Of a stretch of 8,649 nucleotides of DNA, positions 1-6,550 are shown piece by piece. Under the pieces are notes generated by a model that worked only from the letters and a program-made list of their open reading frames with translations, was not told where the DNA came from and ran no database searches. Source of the stretch: UBA7656 sp040755335. Lineage in GTDB: Bacteria > Acidobacteriota > Blastocatellia > UBA7656. Both the position numbers and the translations under genes were made by a program. The first letter of the stretch is position 1, and each line of letters begins with the position of its first letter. Where the stretch lies: positions 1-8,649 of the forward strand of contig JBFMAU010000342.1 in the NCBI GenBank assembly GCA_040755335.1, given 5' to 3'.

Positions 1-2626
1 CAACCAGCAATTCGTTGCCGCGATCATCGATCACTTTGACGGCTATCTGATTGTGATCGCCCGCTTCAAAAGGCGCGCTCATCGTCCCCGCCAGATGCTC
101 CCACACGCTTGCCTCGTAATCGGCTCTGAGAGCCTTTTTCAGGTTGTCCCACGCGCTCGTCCTCGGAAAGAACGCCTGAAAGACGCGGAAGCACAGATTG
201 TTGTAGTCGGTATCGAGAAACCACGCAGGCACATCATCGCCCCGCCGATGATCCAACTCCATCGTCACGGGATCGAATACATCGAGTCCGAGAAGTTCGA
301 CCTGATAACGATTCGCGCCTTTCTCTTTGACCCGGTGAATTTTTATCTCAGGCAATCCGGCGACGCTGAATATCTGGCTTGAGCGAAGGTTCTTCAACAG
401 GTCGCCCATCATCAGATCGGGAGTCGCCTGTGCGTAGGTCGCCGGGACGCCCGCGACTTCCAGACAGTTTTCCACAAGCTCGCGAGCGTTGGGTTGAATG
501 GCGAATCCCACGACGTAGAGATGAGCATAGCCCTTGGCGTGCGCTTCGCGTGCGGCTTCGAAGACGAGCTTTTCGCTGACCGCGCCGTTCTCGGGGCCGA
601 AGACGAGGGCCACAGGTTTTTCATCTCCGTTCGTGACCATCGCTTCGGCTGAGAGAGAAAGCGTTTTGGCGGGCGGGCGAATATTTTTGAACGTGACCAC
701 GCGGTTTCCGTCGAGGTGAAGCGCGGGGCTTTTGCGAAGCACTTCGATCATGCGGTCGACGAACGAGCCGTAGTCTTGAGCCGCGCCGCTGTCTTCTTCG
801 CCGTCGCCTTCCCAATCGACGGGGGTCGGGATGAGGGCTTCGACGGTGAAAGGCGCGGTGACGCGAATGATGTTTTTAATTTCTTCGGGGCGGTCGACGA
901 GGACTTCTTCGGCGGGCGGCTCATCGTTGGCGATTGATTTGAGCGTGATGTGAGGGACTATTCCGCCCACCTCTTCGCCTTTCGAGTTTTGTTTGCGTTT
1001 GTAGACGAAGCCCCCAACGGGGCCAAGGGATTCGTCCCGGAGTTCGTGATAAGGAAAAGTCGCGGTGAGAAGTCTCTGACGAGCGAGCGCGAGCGGCACG
1101 CGACTGGTATCGATAGTGATCCAGCGTCTTCCCCATTGTTCGGCGACATAGGCGGTAGTCCCTGAGCCGCAGGTCGGGTCAATGACGAGATCGCCCGGAT
1201 CAGTAGTCATTAGGATGCATCGCTGAACAGCTTTCGCAACCGTTTGTACGACATATAAAGGTCTATCCAAAAAGCTCCCCGCGCCTGTGTCCATCCACAC
1301 ATTCGACAATGCAACTACAGGAAAGTCATCGATGTATCTAATATATCTTGGTGTAGAACCTTCAGTATAAATGCGACCTTGCTCGGCAAGCCTCATCATG
1401 TTTGGGTACGTGGTAGACCATTGGCGATGAGGGGGCAGCTTGAATTTCTTGCTATTCAATTCAAATTCATAGAGACAGGATTCAACGCCTGCATACATTG
1501 TGTGTAATGATGTGGGCTGAAACAGCTTTGCACCATCGGGCAGGTCTTCCCCTGTCTTCAATTTTATGACTTCTCCGCTCTCAAGCTTGGCGTACCTATA
1601 CTGGTCAGCTACACCCGCCAATCCTTTATCGAGATAAAGCTGTCTGTATTTCATTTTCTCATGGTCTTTCACATACCAAAGGATATAGTCAGCTATAGCC
1701 GTTAAACCCTCTGAACCAAGTCCTCCTGTCTTTCTCAAGGTTATTAATGAGCAAAAATTCTCCGCGCCGAAAACTTCATCCATCACTTCGCGCACATGAT
1801 GAACATTCTCGTCGCTGATCTGAACGAAGATGCTCCCCGTTGGGTGCAACAACTCGCGGCAAAGATAAAACCTGTCTCTCAGATAAGTCAGATATGAGTG
1901 AAGCCCCAACTCCCACGTGTCCCTGTATGCCTGCACCATTTCAGGCTCGCGCGTCATCTCCCCGTCGTCTCCGTGCTTCACGTCGCGCTTGCGAATGAAC
2001 GGCTGAAAGTTGCTCCCGAACTTCACCCCGTAAGGCGGATCGATGTAAATCATCTGCGCCTGACCGCCCATCGCTTCGTAACTCAAAAGCGAATTCATCA
2101 CCACCAGCGAATCGCCCAGTATCATCCGATTAGTCCATTCGCCCTGCTCGTAAGGTCGAAGCACCTGATCCGTTATCGAGCGTCGCGGGTCGCCGAACAG
2201 ATCGAACATCGACAACTGTCGGTCGCTCTTCTGACTCTTGACAGATTCGAGTATCGCTTCGGTCGAAAGCCTCTCATGCACGAAGAGCGGTAGCGTGGGG
2301 ACATCGAACGACAACCTTTCAGACTTGCCCGCCCAGTTGAGAAAAGGCCGACTGAGAGCTTTGAGTTTTTCAGCCGCCGCTTTCGCGTCATCGAGCGACG
2401 TGGATTCGAGTATCTGTCGTATGAGCGATTCGCCCTCTTCGCGTGCCGACTGCTCGTCCCATTCCAGAGCGGGCGAAAGCGAAGGATCGTATCGATAAAC
2501 GGCGGGACGTTTCTTTTTTCTGAACTGCGCCTGCGTGCCTACGTCGGGGCGCAGAGGGCTTTCCGCTTCCGTGTGTTTGTAGCTGTCGACGCGCTGCGAT
2601 CTGGATTGGCCTCTCGACCGAGCCAT
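1..2626 (-). CDS. Type III Mod-like adenine-specific DNA methyltransferase, 3' end beyond window
   Basis: Hand translation from the ATG at 2624-2626 gives one uninterrupted frame of 875 residues running off the left edge. The start is preceded by AGGGAG, about 7 bases upstream. Seen: motif IV DPPY at residues 196-199 (context MIYIDPPYG), a preceding NRMILGDSL at 166-174, and the SAM-binding motif I DPTCGSGT at 483-490. Motif IV before motif I, with a recognition region between, is the beta-class arrangement of type III Mod proteins, which methylate adenine N6 using S-adenosylmethionine. Residues 1-160 form a charged N-terminal extension. Residues after about 560 form a long C-terminal region, making the protein longer than a classical Mod (about 600-650 residues). 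Residues about 286-478 are encoded by lower-GC DNA with AGA, ATA and TTA codons, unlike the rest. By family knowledge, a helicase/endonuclease partner (Res) often lies downstream; here that would be left of the window. It could also be a solitary methyltransferase or part of another defence system. Confidence 0.9.
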   Translation of the reverse strand, partial: MARSRGQSRSQRVDSYKHTEAESPLRPDVGTQAQFRKKKRPAVYRYDPSLSPALEWDEQSAREEGESLIRQILESTSLDDAKAAAEKLKALSRPFLNWAGKSERLSFDVPTLPLFVHERLSTEAILESVKSQKSDRQLSMFDLFGDPRRSITDQVLRPYEQGEWTNRMILGDSLVVMNSLLSYEAMGGQAQMIYIDPPYGVKFGSNFQPFIRKRDVKHGDDGEMTREPEMVQAYRDTWELGLHSYLTYLRDRFYLCRELLHPTGSIFVQISDENVHHVREVMDEVFGAENFCSLITLRKTGGLGSEGLTAIADYILWYVKDHEKMKYRQLYLDKGLAGVADQYRYAKLESGEVIKLKTGEDLPDGAKLFQPTSLHTMYAGVESCLYEFELNSKKFKLPPHRQWSTTYPNMMRLAEQGRIYTEGSTPRYIRYIDDFPVVALSNVWMDTGAGSFLDRPLYVVQTVAKAVQRCILMTTDPGDLVIDPTCGSGTTAYVAEQWGRRWITIDTSRVPLALARQRLLTATFPYHELRDESLGPVGGFVYKRKQNSKGEEVGGIVPHITLKSIANDEPPAEEVLVDRPEEIKNIIRVTAPFTVEALIPTPVDWEGDGEEDSGAAQDYGSFVDRMIEVLRKSPALHLDGNRVVTFKNIRPPAKTLSLSAEAMVTNGDEKPVALVFGPENGAVSEKLVFEAAREAHAKGYAHLYVVGFAIQPNARELVENCLEVAGVPATYAQATPDLMMGDLLKNLRSSQIFSVAGLPEIKIHRVKEKGANRYQVELLGLDVFDPVTMELDHRRGDDVPAWFLDTDYNNLCFRVFQAFFPRTSAWDNLKKALRADYEASVWEHLAGTMSAPFEAGDHNQIAVKVIDDRGNELLV

Positions 2627-2672
2627 GTCATTTCTCCCTGTTATATTGAAAGGCGTTGAACCAGAGCGAAAG

Positions 2673-2700
2673 ATTATGGGATGTGAAGCCTGTTTGTCGA
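2673..2700 (-). promoter_or_regulatory. Candidate sigma-70 promoter for the methyltransferase gene
   Basis: On the minus strand, TCGACA (plus 2695-2700; 5 of 6 consensus bases) is followed after 16 bases by CATAAT (plus 2673-2678; 5 of 6). Transcription would begin near 2666, leaving a leader of about 40 bases with the AGGGAG ribosome binding site. It lies in the gap between gltA and the methyltransferase, which suggests separate transcription of the two genes. This is pattern matching only. Confidence 0.45.
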
Positions 2701-2709
2701 GATGAAGCG

Positions 2710-2735
2710 AGGAGGTCTCTTGCAGGAAACCTCCT
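2710..2735. repeat. Short inverted repeat, AGGAGGT / ACCTCCT
   Basis: AGGAGGT (2710-2716) and ACCTCCT (2729-2735) are perfect 7-base inverted repeats around a 12-base spacer. They lie downstream of gltA and upstream of the methyltransferase promoter. No T-run follows on the minus strand, so this is not a convincing intrinsic terminator. It could be an operator or a chance palindrome. Confidence 0.35.
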
Positions 2736-2759
2736 GTTCGGTTCGGTGTAACGGGCAAA

Positions 2760-2829
2760 TTTGGAGTGCTGCGACTCGTCGCAGCTTTCGTTTTGAATCA
2801 AAAGCGGTGACAAGTCACCGCACTCCAAA
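2760..2829. repeat. REPIN-like palindromic element (inverted pair of GGAG-headed hairpins)
   Basis: The outer arms TTTGGAGTGC (2760-2769) and GCACTCCAAA (2820-2829) are perfect 10-base inverted repeats. Inside, GCTGCGAC / GTCGCAGC (2768-2775, 2778-2785) and GCGGTGAC / GTCACCGC (2804-2811, 2814-2821) are two perfect 8-bp hairpins with 2-base centres. Between them TTTTG / CAAAA (2791-2795, 2799-2803) can form a third. Each 8-bp hairpin carries GGAGT on its outer side, pointing inward. That is the arrangement known for REP doublets (REPINs), whose units start with GTAG or GGAG and are mobilised by RAYT transposases. It begins 28 bases past the gltA stop and could also protect the 3' end of that mRNA. 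No RAYT gene is visible here. Confidence 0.7.
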
Positions 2830-2857
2830 GGCTCCGCCAAGCGCGATCCGACTCGAT

Positions 2858-4156
2858 TCACTGCGCGTTGCTGCGATCTTCGAGCGACACATAGTCGCGC
2901 TCGTCATAGCCGAGATAAATCTGCCGCGGGCGCGCTATCTTTTGCTCGCCATCGAGTAGCATCTCCTGCCACTGAGCAAGCCAGCCCGAAGTCCTCGGTA
3001 TTGCGAACAACACGGGGAACATCTCTACGGGAAATCCCATCGCCTGATAAATGATCCCCGAATAGAAATCCACATTCGGATAGAGTTTGCGCTCGATGAA
3101 GTAATCATCTTCGAGCGCGATTCGCTCAAGCTCAAGCGCTATGTCCAAAACCGGATTCGTACCCGTCACTTTGAAAACATCGTCGGCGGCCTGCTTGATT
3201 ATCCTCGCTCGCGGGTCGTAGTTCTTGTAGACGCGATGGCCGAATCCCATGAGTTTCACCTCGCCGCGCTTGACCCTATCGATGTAACGGGGGATGTTCT
3301 CTTTCGTCTGAATCTCGTCGAGCATCCTCAGCACGGCTTCATTGGCTCCTCCGTGCAGCGGCCCGTAGAGAGCCGCTGCCGCTCCCGCGACTGCCGAAAA
3401 CGGATCGACGTGAGAACTGCCAATGCTGCGCATAGCGTTCGTAGAACAGTTCTGCTCGTGGTCTGCGTGAAGGATGAACAGCACATCCAGAGCGCGCTCA
3501 AGCGCCGGATCGGGACGGTATTTGACCTCGGTCATTTTGAACAGCATGTTGAGGTAGTTCCCCGCGTAGCTCAGGTCGTTGTCCGGGTAGACATAAGGCA
3601 GGCCGACGCTATGGCGATAGGCGAAGGCGGCTATGGTCGGCACTTTGGCTATGAGCCGGTGGGTTTGCTTGGTGCGCACTTTTTCATCAAATATGTTTTT
3701 GGCTTCCGGGTAGAACGTCGACAGCGCGCCAATGGTGCCGAGGAACATGCCCATAGGATGCGCGTTGTAATGAAACGCATCGATTGCTTTTTTGATGTTT
3801 TCGTGAATGAATGTGTGATGCGTGATGTCCCACGTCCATTTATCGAGTTCGTCTTTTTGCGGCAACTCTCCGTAGAGAATCAGGTAAGCGACTTCGAGAT
3901 AGGTGCTTCGCTCGGCGAGTTGTTCTATCGGGTAGCCGCGATATCTCAAAATTCCGCGGTCGCCATCTATGAAGGTCACGCGGCTTTTGCACGAAGCGGT
4001 GTTCATAAAGGCCGGATCGTAACTGACCAGTCCTGCGTCGTCATCCGAGGCTTTGATTTTTTTCAGGTCGGTAGCCTTTATAGCTCCGTGTTCGATGGGA
4101 ATTTCGTACTGCTTTCCCGTCCGGTTATCGGTTATCGTCAGAGTGTCCTTCGCCAT
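2858..4156 (-). CDS. gltA: Citrate synthase
   Basis: This 432-residue enzyme condenses oxaloacetate and acetyl-CoA to citrate, the entry step of the TCA cycle, in the cytoplasm. Length and order of motifs match the bacterial hexameric type (about 430 residues). Seen: HADHEQN at 230-236; GPLHGGAN at 265-272 with catalytic H268; GFGHRVY at 304-310 with catalytic H307; VDFYSG at 362-367 with catalytic D363. These three correspond to H264, H305 and D362 of the Escherichia coli enzyme. Substrate-binding arginines fall in DPRAR (314-318) and PRTSGW (387-392). The ATG is preceded by GGAGG with a 5-base spacer (GGAGGAAGC-ATG), fixing the start. It lies 126 bp downstream of ubiE on the same strand, with a possible promoter of its own between them. 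It appears intact. Whether it is really a 2-methylcitrate synthase cannot be fully excluded, but no prp genes are nearby. Confidence 0.97.
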   Translation of the reverse strand: MAKDTLTITDNRTGKQYEIPIEHGAIKATDLKKIKASDDDAGLVSYDPAFMNTASCKSRVTFIDGDRGILRYRGYPIEQLAERSTYLEVAYLILYGELPQKDELDKWTWDITHHTFIHENIKKAIDAFHYNAHPMGMFLGTIGALSTFYPEAKNIFDEKVRTKQTHRLIAKVPTIAAFAYRHSVGLPYVYPDNDLSYAGNYLNMLFKMTEVKYRPDPALERALDVLFILHADHEQNCSTNAMRSIGSSHVDPFSAVAGAAAALYGPLHGGANEAVLRMLDEIQTKENIPRYIDRVKRGEVKLMGFGHRVYKNYDPRARIIKQAADDVFKVTGTNPVLDIALELERIALEDDYFIERKLYPNVDFYSGIIYQAMGFPVEMFPVLFAIPRTSGWLAQWQEMLLDGEQKIARPRQIYLGYDERDYVSLEDRSNAQ

Positions 4157-4191
4157 GCTTCCTCCGCTATGTTTTTATTTTTCGCGAGCTA

Positions 4192-4220
4192 TTATCGCTC
4201 TCTGCGAATGAGGACGCAAA
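4192..4220 (-). promoter_or_regulatory. Weak candidate promoter for gltA
   Basis: On the minus strand TTGCGT (plus 4215-4220; 3 of 6 consensus bases) and GATAAT (plus 4192-4197; 5 of 6) are 17 bases apart. A start near 4185 would leave a leader of about 28 bases containing the GGAGG site. The -10 box sits between GAGC and GCTC, a short dyad (4187-4190, 4198-4201). The -35 match is poor, so read-through from ubiE is an alternative. Confidence 0.3.
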
Positions 4221-4282
4221 GATAAAGAAATATAAAGCGGTGAATTTCTCGCTATGGATTTTCCACTGTCACAAGGCTGCCG

Positions 4283-5023
4283 CTATTTCGGCTTCGTTCC
4301 GTAGTTGATAGCCATGATCCCGCCGCCGAATTCCACCACTCCCGTATCGATGAATCCCGCTTCGCCCATCAACGCGCGCACGCCGTGCTGACCCGGATAG
4401 AGTTTCAAAGATTCGGGGATGTAGCGATAGGTATCCGGGTCGCCGTGCAGGACGAGTCCGAGCGTCGAGCCTACCGCCACGAGATAGCGCAGATAAAGCC
4501 AGCGATAAATTTTATTCCCCGGATGCGCGAAATCAAGCGAGAGGAAACGCCCGCCGGGTTTGAGGATTCGCTTTATCTCTTCGAGCGCGACGGCGACATC
4601 AGGCACGTTTCGCAACGCATATCCGCAGGTGACGCAATCGAATGATTCGTCCTCGAACGGCATGCTCATGATATCGGCGCGATGAAAGGCGACATTCGCC
4701 GCGTTGCGATGGCTTCGCTTCCGTTCGGCTATGACGAGCATCCGATGGGTGATATCCAATCCCACGGCCTGACCTGCGGGAAGTTTTTCGCCGAGGGCGA
4801 AAGTTATATCGCCCGTGCCGCAGGCCAGATCGAGCGTCGCCTCGTCGCCACGGAGTTTTGCCATATCGACGAGCCTTCGCTTCCATCCGCGATCCATGCC
4901 GTAGGAGAGAAAGACCGTGATGAAATCGTAGCGAGGGGCGATGGTCTCGAACATCCGATTGACATAGGTCTGCTTCTTTTCTTTCGACGAGATGTGTTCT
5001 TTGAGATTCAGTCTCTTTGTCAT
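4283..5023 (-). CDS. ubiE: Menaquinone/ubiquinone biosynthesis C-methyltransferase UbiE/MenG
   Basis: A 246-residue SAM-dependent methyltransferase that acts at the last step of menaquinone synthesis (demethylmenaquinone to menaquinone) or on the ubiquinone precursor. Seen: N-terminal family signature MFETIAPRYDFI (24-35) with LSYGMDRGWKR (39-49); SAM-binding LDLACGTGD (64-72); acidic D90 after the second strand; ADIMSMPFEDESFD (116-129); and the second signature LRNVPD (137-142) with KRILKPGGRF (151-160). The start at 5021-5023 is chosen because the family is about 230-250 residues long and the signature begins about 24 residues in. An upstream in-frame ATG at 5236 would add 71 residues encoded by repeat-like DNA and is rejected. 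Unusually here, no clear Shine-Dalgarno precedes the ATG. The neighbour gltA fits a respiratory role but is not clearly co-transcribed. Which quinone is made cannot be read from the sequence. Confidence 0.94.
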   Translation of the reverse strand: MTKRLNLKEHISSKEKKQTYVNRMFETIAPRYDFITVFLSYGMDRGWKRRLVDMAKLRGDEATLDLACGTGDITFALGEKLPAGQAVGLDITHRMLVIAERKRSHRNAANVAFHRADIMSMPFEDESFDCVTCGYALRNVPDVAVALEEIKRILKPGGRFLSLDFAHPGNKIYRWLYLRYLVAVGSTLGLVLHGDPDTYRYIPESLKLYPGQHGVRALMGEAGFIDTGVVEFGGGIMAINYGTKPK

Positions 5024-5130
5024 AGGTCGATGGCTTACTGACTTCCGTCGATGCAGAAACCGGATTGTTACAGCAGCTTTCAGTTGAATGAATGGGATGT
5101 TGAGAAGGTAGCGAGAGCAGGAAACCTCTT

Positions 5131-5165
5131 CTCTGCGTAACCTCTGTGTCTCTGGGTCTCTGCGT
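5131..5165. repeat. 8-bp-period CTCTGNGT repeats
   Basis: CTCTGTGT (5142-5149), CTCTGGGT (5150-5157) and CTCTGCGT (5158-5165) are contiguous tandem units. A fourth, CTCTGCGT, lies at 5131-5138, three bases out of phase. GGGTCTC / GAGACCC (5154-5160, 5167-5173) also forms a 7-bp hairpin with a 6-base loop over the end of the array. The array sits in the gap between the SDR and ubiE genes, in the probable ubiE leader. A degenerate relative (minus strand, about 4208-4245, TTTGCGTCC and nearby) lies before gltA. Confidence 0.6.
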
Positions 5166-5200
5166 CGAGACCCCTTGACGTATTCACCCATTCGCAAGCC

Positions 5201-5229
5201 GTTATAAGTACGACAGGCTGGCATGTCGC
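5201..5229 (-). promoter_or_regulatory. Candidate promoter for ubiE
   Basis: On the minus strand GCGACA (plus 5224-5229; 4 of 6 consensus bases) and TATAAC (plus 5201-5206; 5 of 6) are 17 bases apart. It lies immediately downstream of the SDR stop codon. Transcription from about 5195 would give a leader of roughly 170 bases that includes the 8-bp repeat array. Confidence 0.35.
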
Positions 5230-5232
5230 GTA

Positions 5233-6009
5233 TCAAACCCTGTAGCCGCCCGCGATGGTAATGGTTTCGCCCGTGATGTTGCGGCCTTCCTGGGAAGCGA
5301 GAAACAGCGCCATCGCGGCTATGTCTTCTTCATCGACCATGCGACCGAGAGCTATGGGGCCGACGTATTCCTGCTCGACTTCTTCAAAGGAGTGGCCCAT
5401 CTCTTCTGCGCGGCGACGAATGACTTCTTCTATCCTCCATCCGCGCACAGGACCGGGAGCTATGGCGTTGACCGTAATATCGTAACGCCCGACTTCCAGA
5501 GCGAGCGAGCGGGTCAGTCCTATCATTCCCCATTTCGAGACCGAATAAGGGCTGCGCAGCGCGTAGCCGCCAAGACCTGCGACCGAAGTTATATTGATGA
5601 TGCGCCCGCTGCGTCGTTCGATCATACCTGGGAGCGCGTGCTTGGCGCACAGGTACGCGCCCGTGAGATTGACGGCCAGCGTGTGATCCCAGTCCTTTCG
5701 CTCGACGCTGACCACGGGCGCAGTCGGGCCGATGATGCCCGCGTTGTTGACGAGTATATCGATCTGATCGAATTCGCTCGTCGCTTCTTCGATCATGCGG
5801 CGCACGCTCTCTTCATCCGAGACATCGGTGAGGATGGAAACGGCGCGGCCTCCCTGCTCGCGTATTTCGCGGGCTGTCGAATCGATGGTTTCTTCAGTCG
5901 AGCCTGTCGCGACCACGACGGCTCCTTCGCGGGCAAATCGGAGCGCGATGGTTTTCCCTATGCCGCGCCCCGCGCCTGTTATGACAGAGATTTTTCCCTC
6001 GAGCTTCAT
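5233..6009 (-). CDS. SDR-family NAD(P)-dependent oxidoreductase (FabG-like)
   Basis: A complete 258-residue classical short-chain dehydrogenase/reductase; these enzymes interconvert alcohols and ketones with NAD(H) or NADP(H) in the cytoplasm. Seen: cofactor motif TGAGRGIG (11-18) in a Rossmann fold; D62 in TDVSD, contacting the adenine ring in this family; NNAG (88-91); catalytic N114, S142 (TSVAG), Y155 and K159 (YSVSK); and the PG motif at 185-186. A charged insert at about 191-216 forms the substrate lid. The start follows GGAGG with a 7-base spacer. An overlapping out-of-frame ATG lies 4 bases upstream, 3 bases after the GGAGG, and is too close to be used. Length and motifs resemble 3-oxoacyl-ACP reductases, but no fatty-acid genes adjoin, so the substrate is unknown. 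The gene is separated from ubiE by 209 bp and is divergent from the AAA+ gene. Confidence 0.92.
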   Translation of the reverse strand: MKLEGKISVITGAGRGIGKTIALRFAREGAVVVATGSTEETIDSTAREIREQGGRAVSILTDVSDEESVRRMIEEATSEFDQIDILVNNAGIIGPTAPVVSVERKDWDHTLAVNLTGAYLCAKHALPGMIERRSGRIINITSVAGLGGYALRSPYSVSKWGMIGLTRSLALEVGRYDITVNAIAPGPVRGWRIEEVIRRRAEEMGHSFEEVEQEYVGPIALGRMVDEEDIAAMALFLASQEGRNITGETITIAGGYRV

Positions 6010-6057
6010 CCATTTTCCTCCAGTGATTGTTTAAATGAAGGCGGAAGCGCCGCGCAT

Positions 6058-6063
6058 AATATA
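6058..6063 (-). promoter_or_regulatory. Possible -10 box for the SDR gene
   Basis: Minus-strand TATATT (5 of 6 consensus bases) lies about 49 bases before the SDR start codon. No good -35 hexamer is found at 16-18 bases, so this is weak. Confidence 0.25.
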
Positions 6064-6124
6064 CCTGATCCTTGATGCGCGCGACAGGCGATGATTCGCC
6101 GAGGTCAGAATTCGGGTATTTGTT

Positions 6125-6176
6125 TTCGTCCATGCGGCTCTGTTTTATCGGAGGCCGATTGGAATAACAGGACGAA
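6125..6176. repeat. Nested, interrupted inverted repeat
   Basis: TTCGTCC (6125-6131) matches GGACGAA (6170-6176), TGTT (6141-6144) matches AACA (6166-6169), and ATCGG (6147-6151) matches CCGAT (6155-6159) around AGG. Together they give 16 pairs with internal loops. It lies in a divergent intergenic region, so it could be a regulator site, an RNA hairpin or a degraded repeat element. Confidence 0.45.
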
Positions 6177-6212
6177 GCGTGAGGATTATAATTTGTAGGA
6201 GGGGCGCACGAA

Positions 6213-6506
6213 TTGAGGCGCGTTGTAGCAAATGGTGTAACGCGGGCAGTGACGAGCTTTGTCAGCGGAAAGGATCACGGACAGGACACAATCTGTAAGT
6301 CTGAGGGCGCAACTTATTCGTATATTGAAGCGATGGCTTTGACAGGATCGTTGACAACGGTTGTTTTATCTGAATTTCGAGGCAATCAAAGCCTGACGGC
6401 GCGGCAAAGAAACCGGGTCAGCAAAACCGGCATCAAAGTTGCCGCGTTTAGGATTGAAAGGGTCGCCGATGTTGCAACAGCAAATAAGCGATCACAGATG
6501 ATTTGA
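6213..6506 (+). CDS. Doubtful small protein of 97 residues, TTG start
   Basis: An open frame begins at TTG 6213, eight bases after AGGAGGGG (6197-6204), a good Shine-Dalgarno, and ends with TGA 6504-6506. The 97-residue product is polar, with no signal peptide, membrane segment or motif I recognise. Its codon use is mixed and does not show the third-position GC bias seen in neighbouring genes. It also spans the TTGACA repeats. I think it is more likely non-coding than real, but the ribosome site makes it worth recording. Confidence 0.18.
   Translation: MRRVVANGVTRAVTSFVSGKDHGQDTICKSEGATYSYIEAMALTGSLTTVVLSEFRGNQSLTARQRNRVSKTGIKVAAFRIERVADVATANKRSQMI
6339..6364. promoter_or_regulatory. TTGACA direct repeat with overlapping palindrome
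   Basis: TTGACA occurs at 6339-6344 and 6351-6356, 12 bases apart. The second copy overlaps the perfect dyad ACAAC-G-GTTGT (6354-6364). A match to -10, TTTTAT (6364-6369), is 19 bases after the first copy, too far for a good promoter. It could be an operator or chance. Confidence 0.22.
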
Positions 6507-6533
6507 AAGGTTGGAGCTGAGTGAAGCGTCTTA

Positions 6534-6550
6534 GCCTCCGACGGAGGTGA
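6534..6550 (+). promoter_or_regulatory. Shine-Dalgarno within a hairpin upstream of the AAA+ gene
   Basis: The ribosome binding site GGAGGTGA (6543-6550) has its GGAGG core (6543-6547) perfectly paired with CCTCC (6535-6539) across the 3-base loop GAC. G6534 and T6548 could add a G-U pair. The ATG follows at 6557. The site is therefore masked when the hairpin forms, which would allow translational control, for instance by temperature or by a bound factor. Confidence 0.55.

Noticed and set aside
2760..2829. A tRNA gene, because of the cloverleaf-like folding
   Set aside because: The stem lengths and loop sequences do not fit: there is no T-loop TTC, no anticodon arm of 5 pairs with a 7-base loop, and the hairpin centres are only 2 bases.
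2628..2861. A 77-codon minus-strand frame between the methyltransferase and gltA
   Set aside because: It is translated through the palindromic element and promoter, lacks a ribosome site, and overlaps the gltA stop.
3236..4225. A 329-codon open frame on the plus strand, opposite gltA
   Set aside because: It lies antisense to a fully motif-supported citrate synthase. The translation has no recognisable motif and is the kind of shadow frame that codon bias produces.
5024..5236. N-terminal extension of UbiE by 71 residues
   Set aside because: The added part translates the tandem repeat region and would exceed the family's usual length. The family signature starts properly after the ATG at 5023.
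5392..6075. A 227-codon open frame on the plus strand, opposite the SDR gene
   Set aside because: It is antisense to a complete SDR with all catalytic residues, has no motif of its own and starts inside the SDR gene without a ribosome site.
6187..6192. TATAAT as a promoter for the AAA+ gene
   Set aside because: No -35 hexamer is found 16-18 bases upstream and there is no extended -10. The gene starts 365 bases away.
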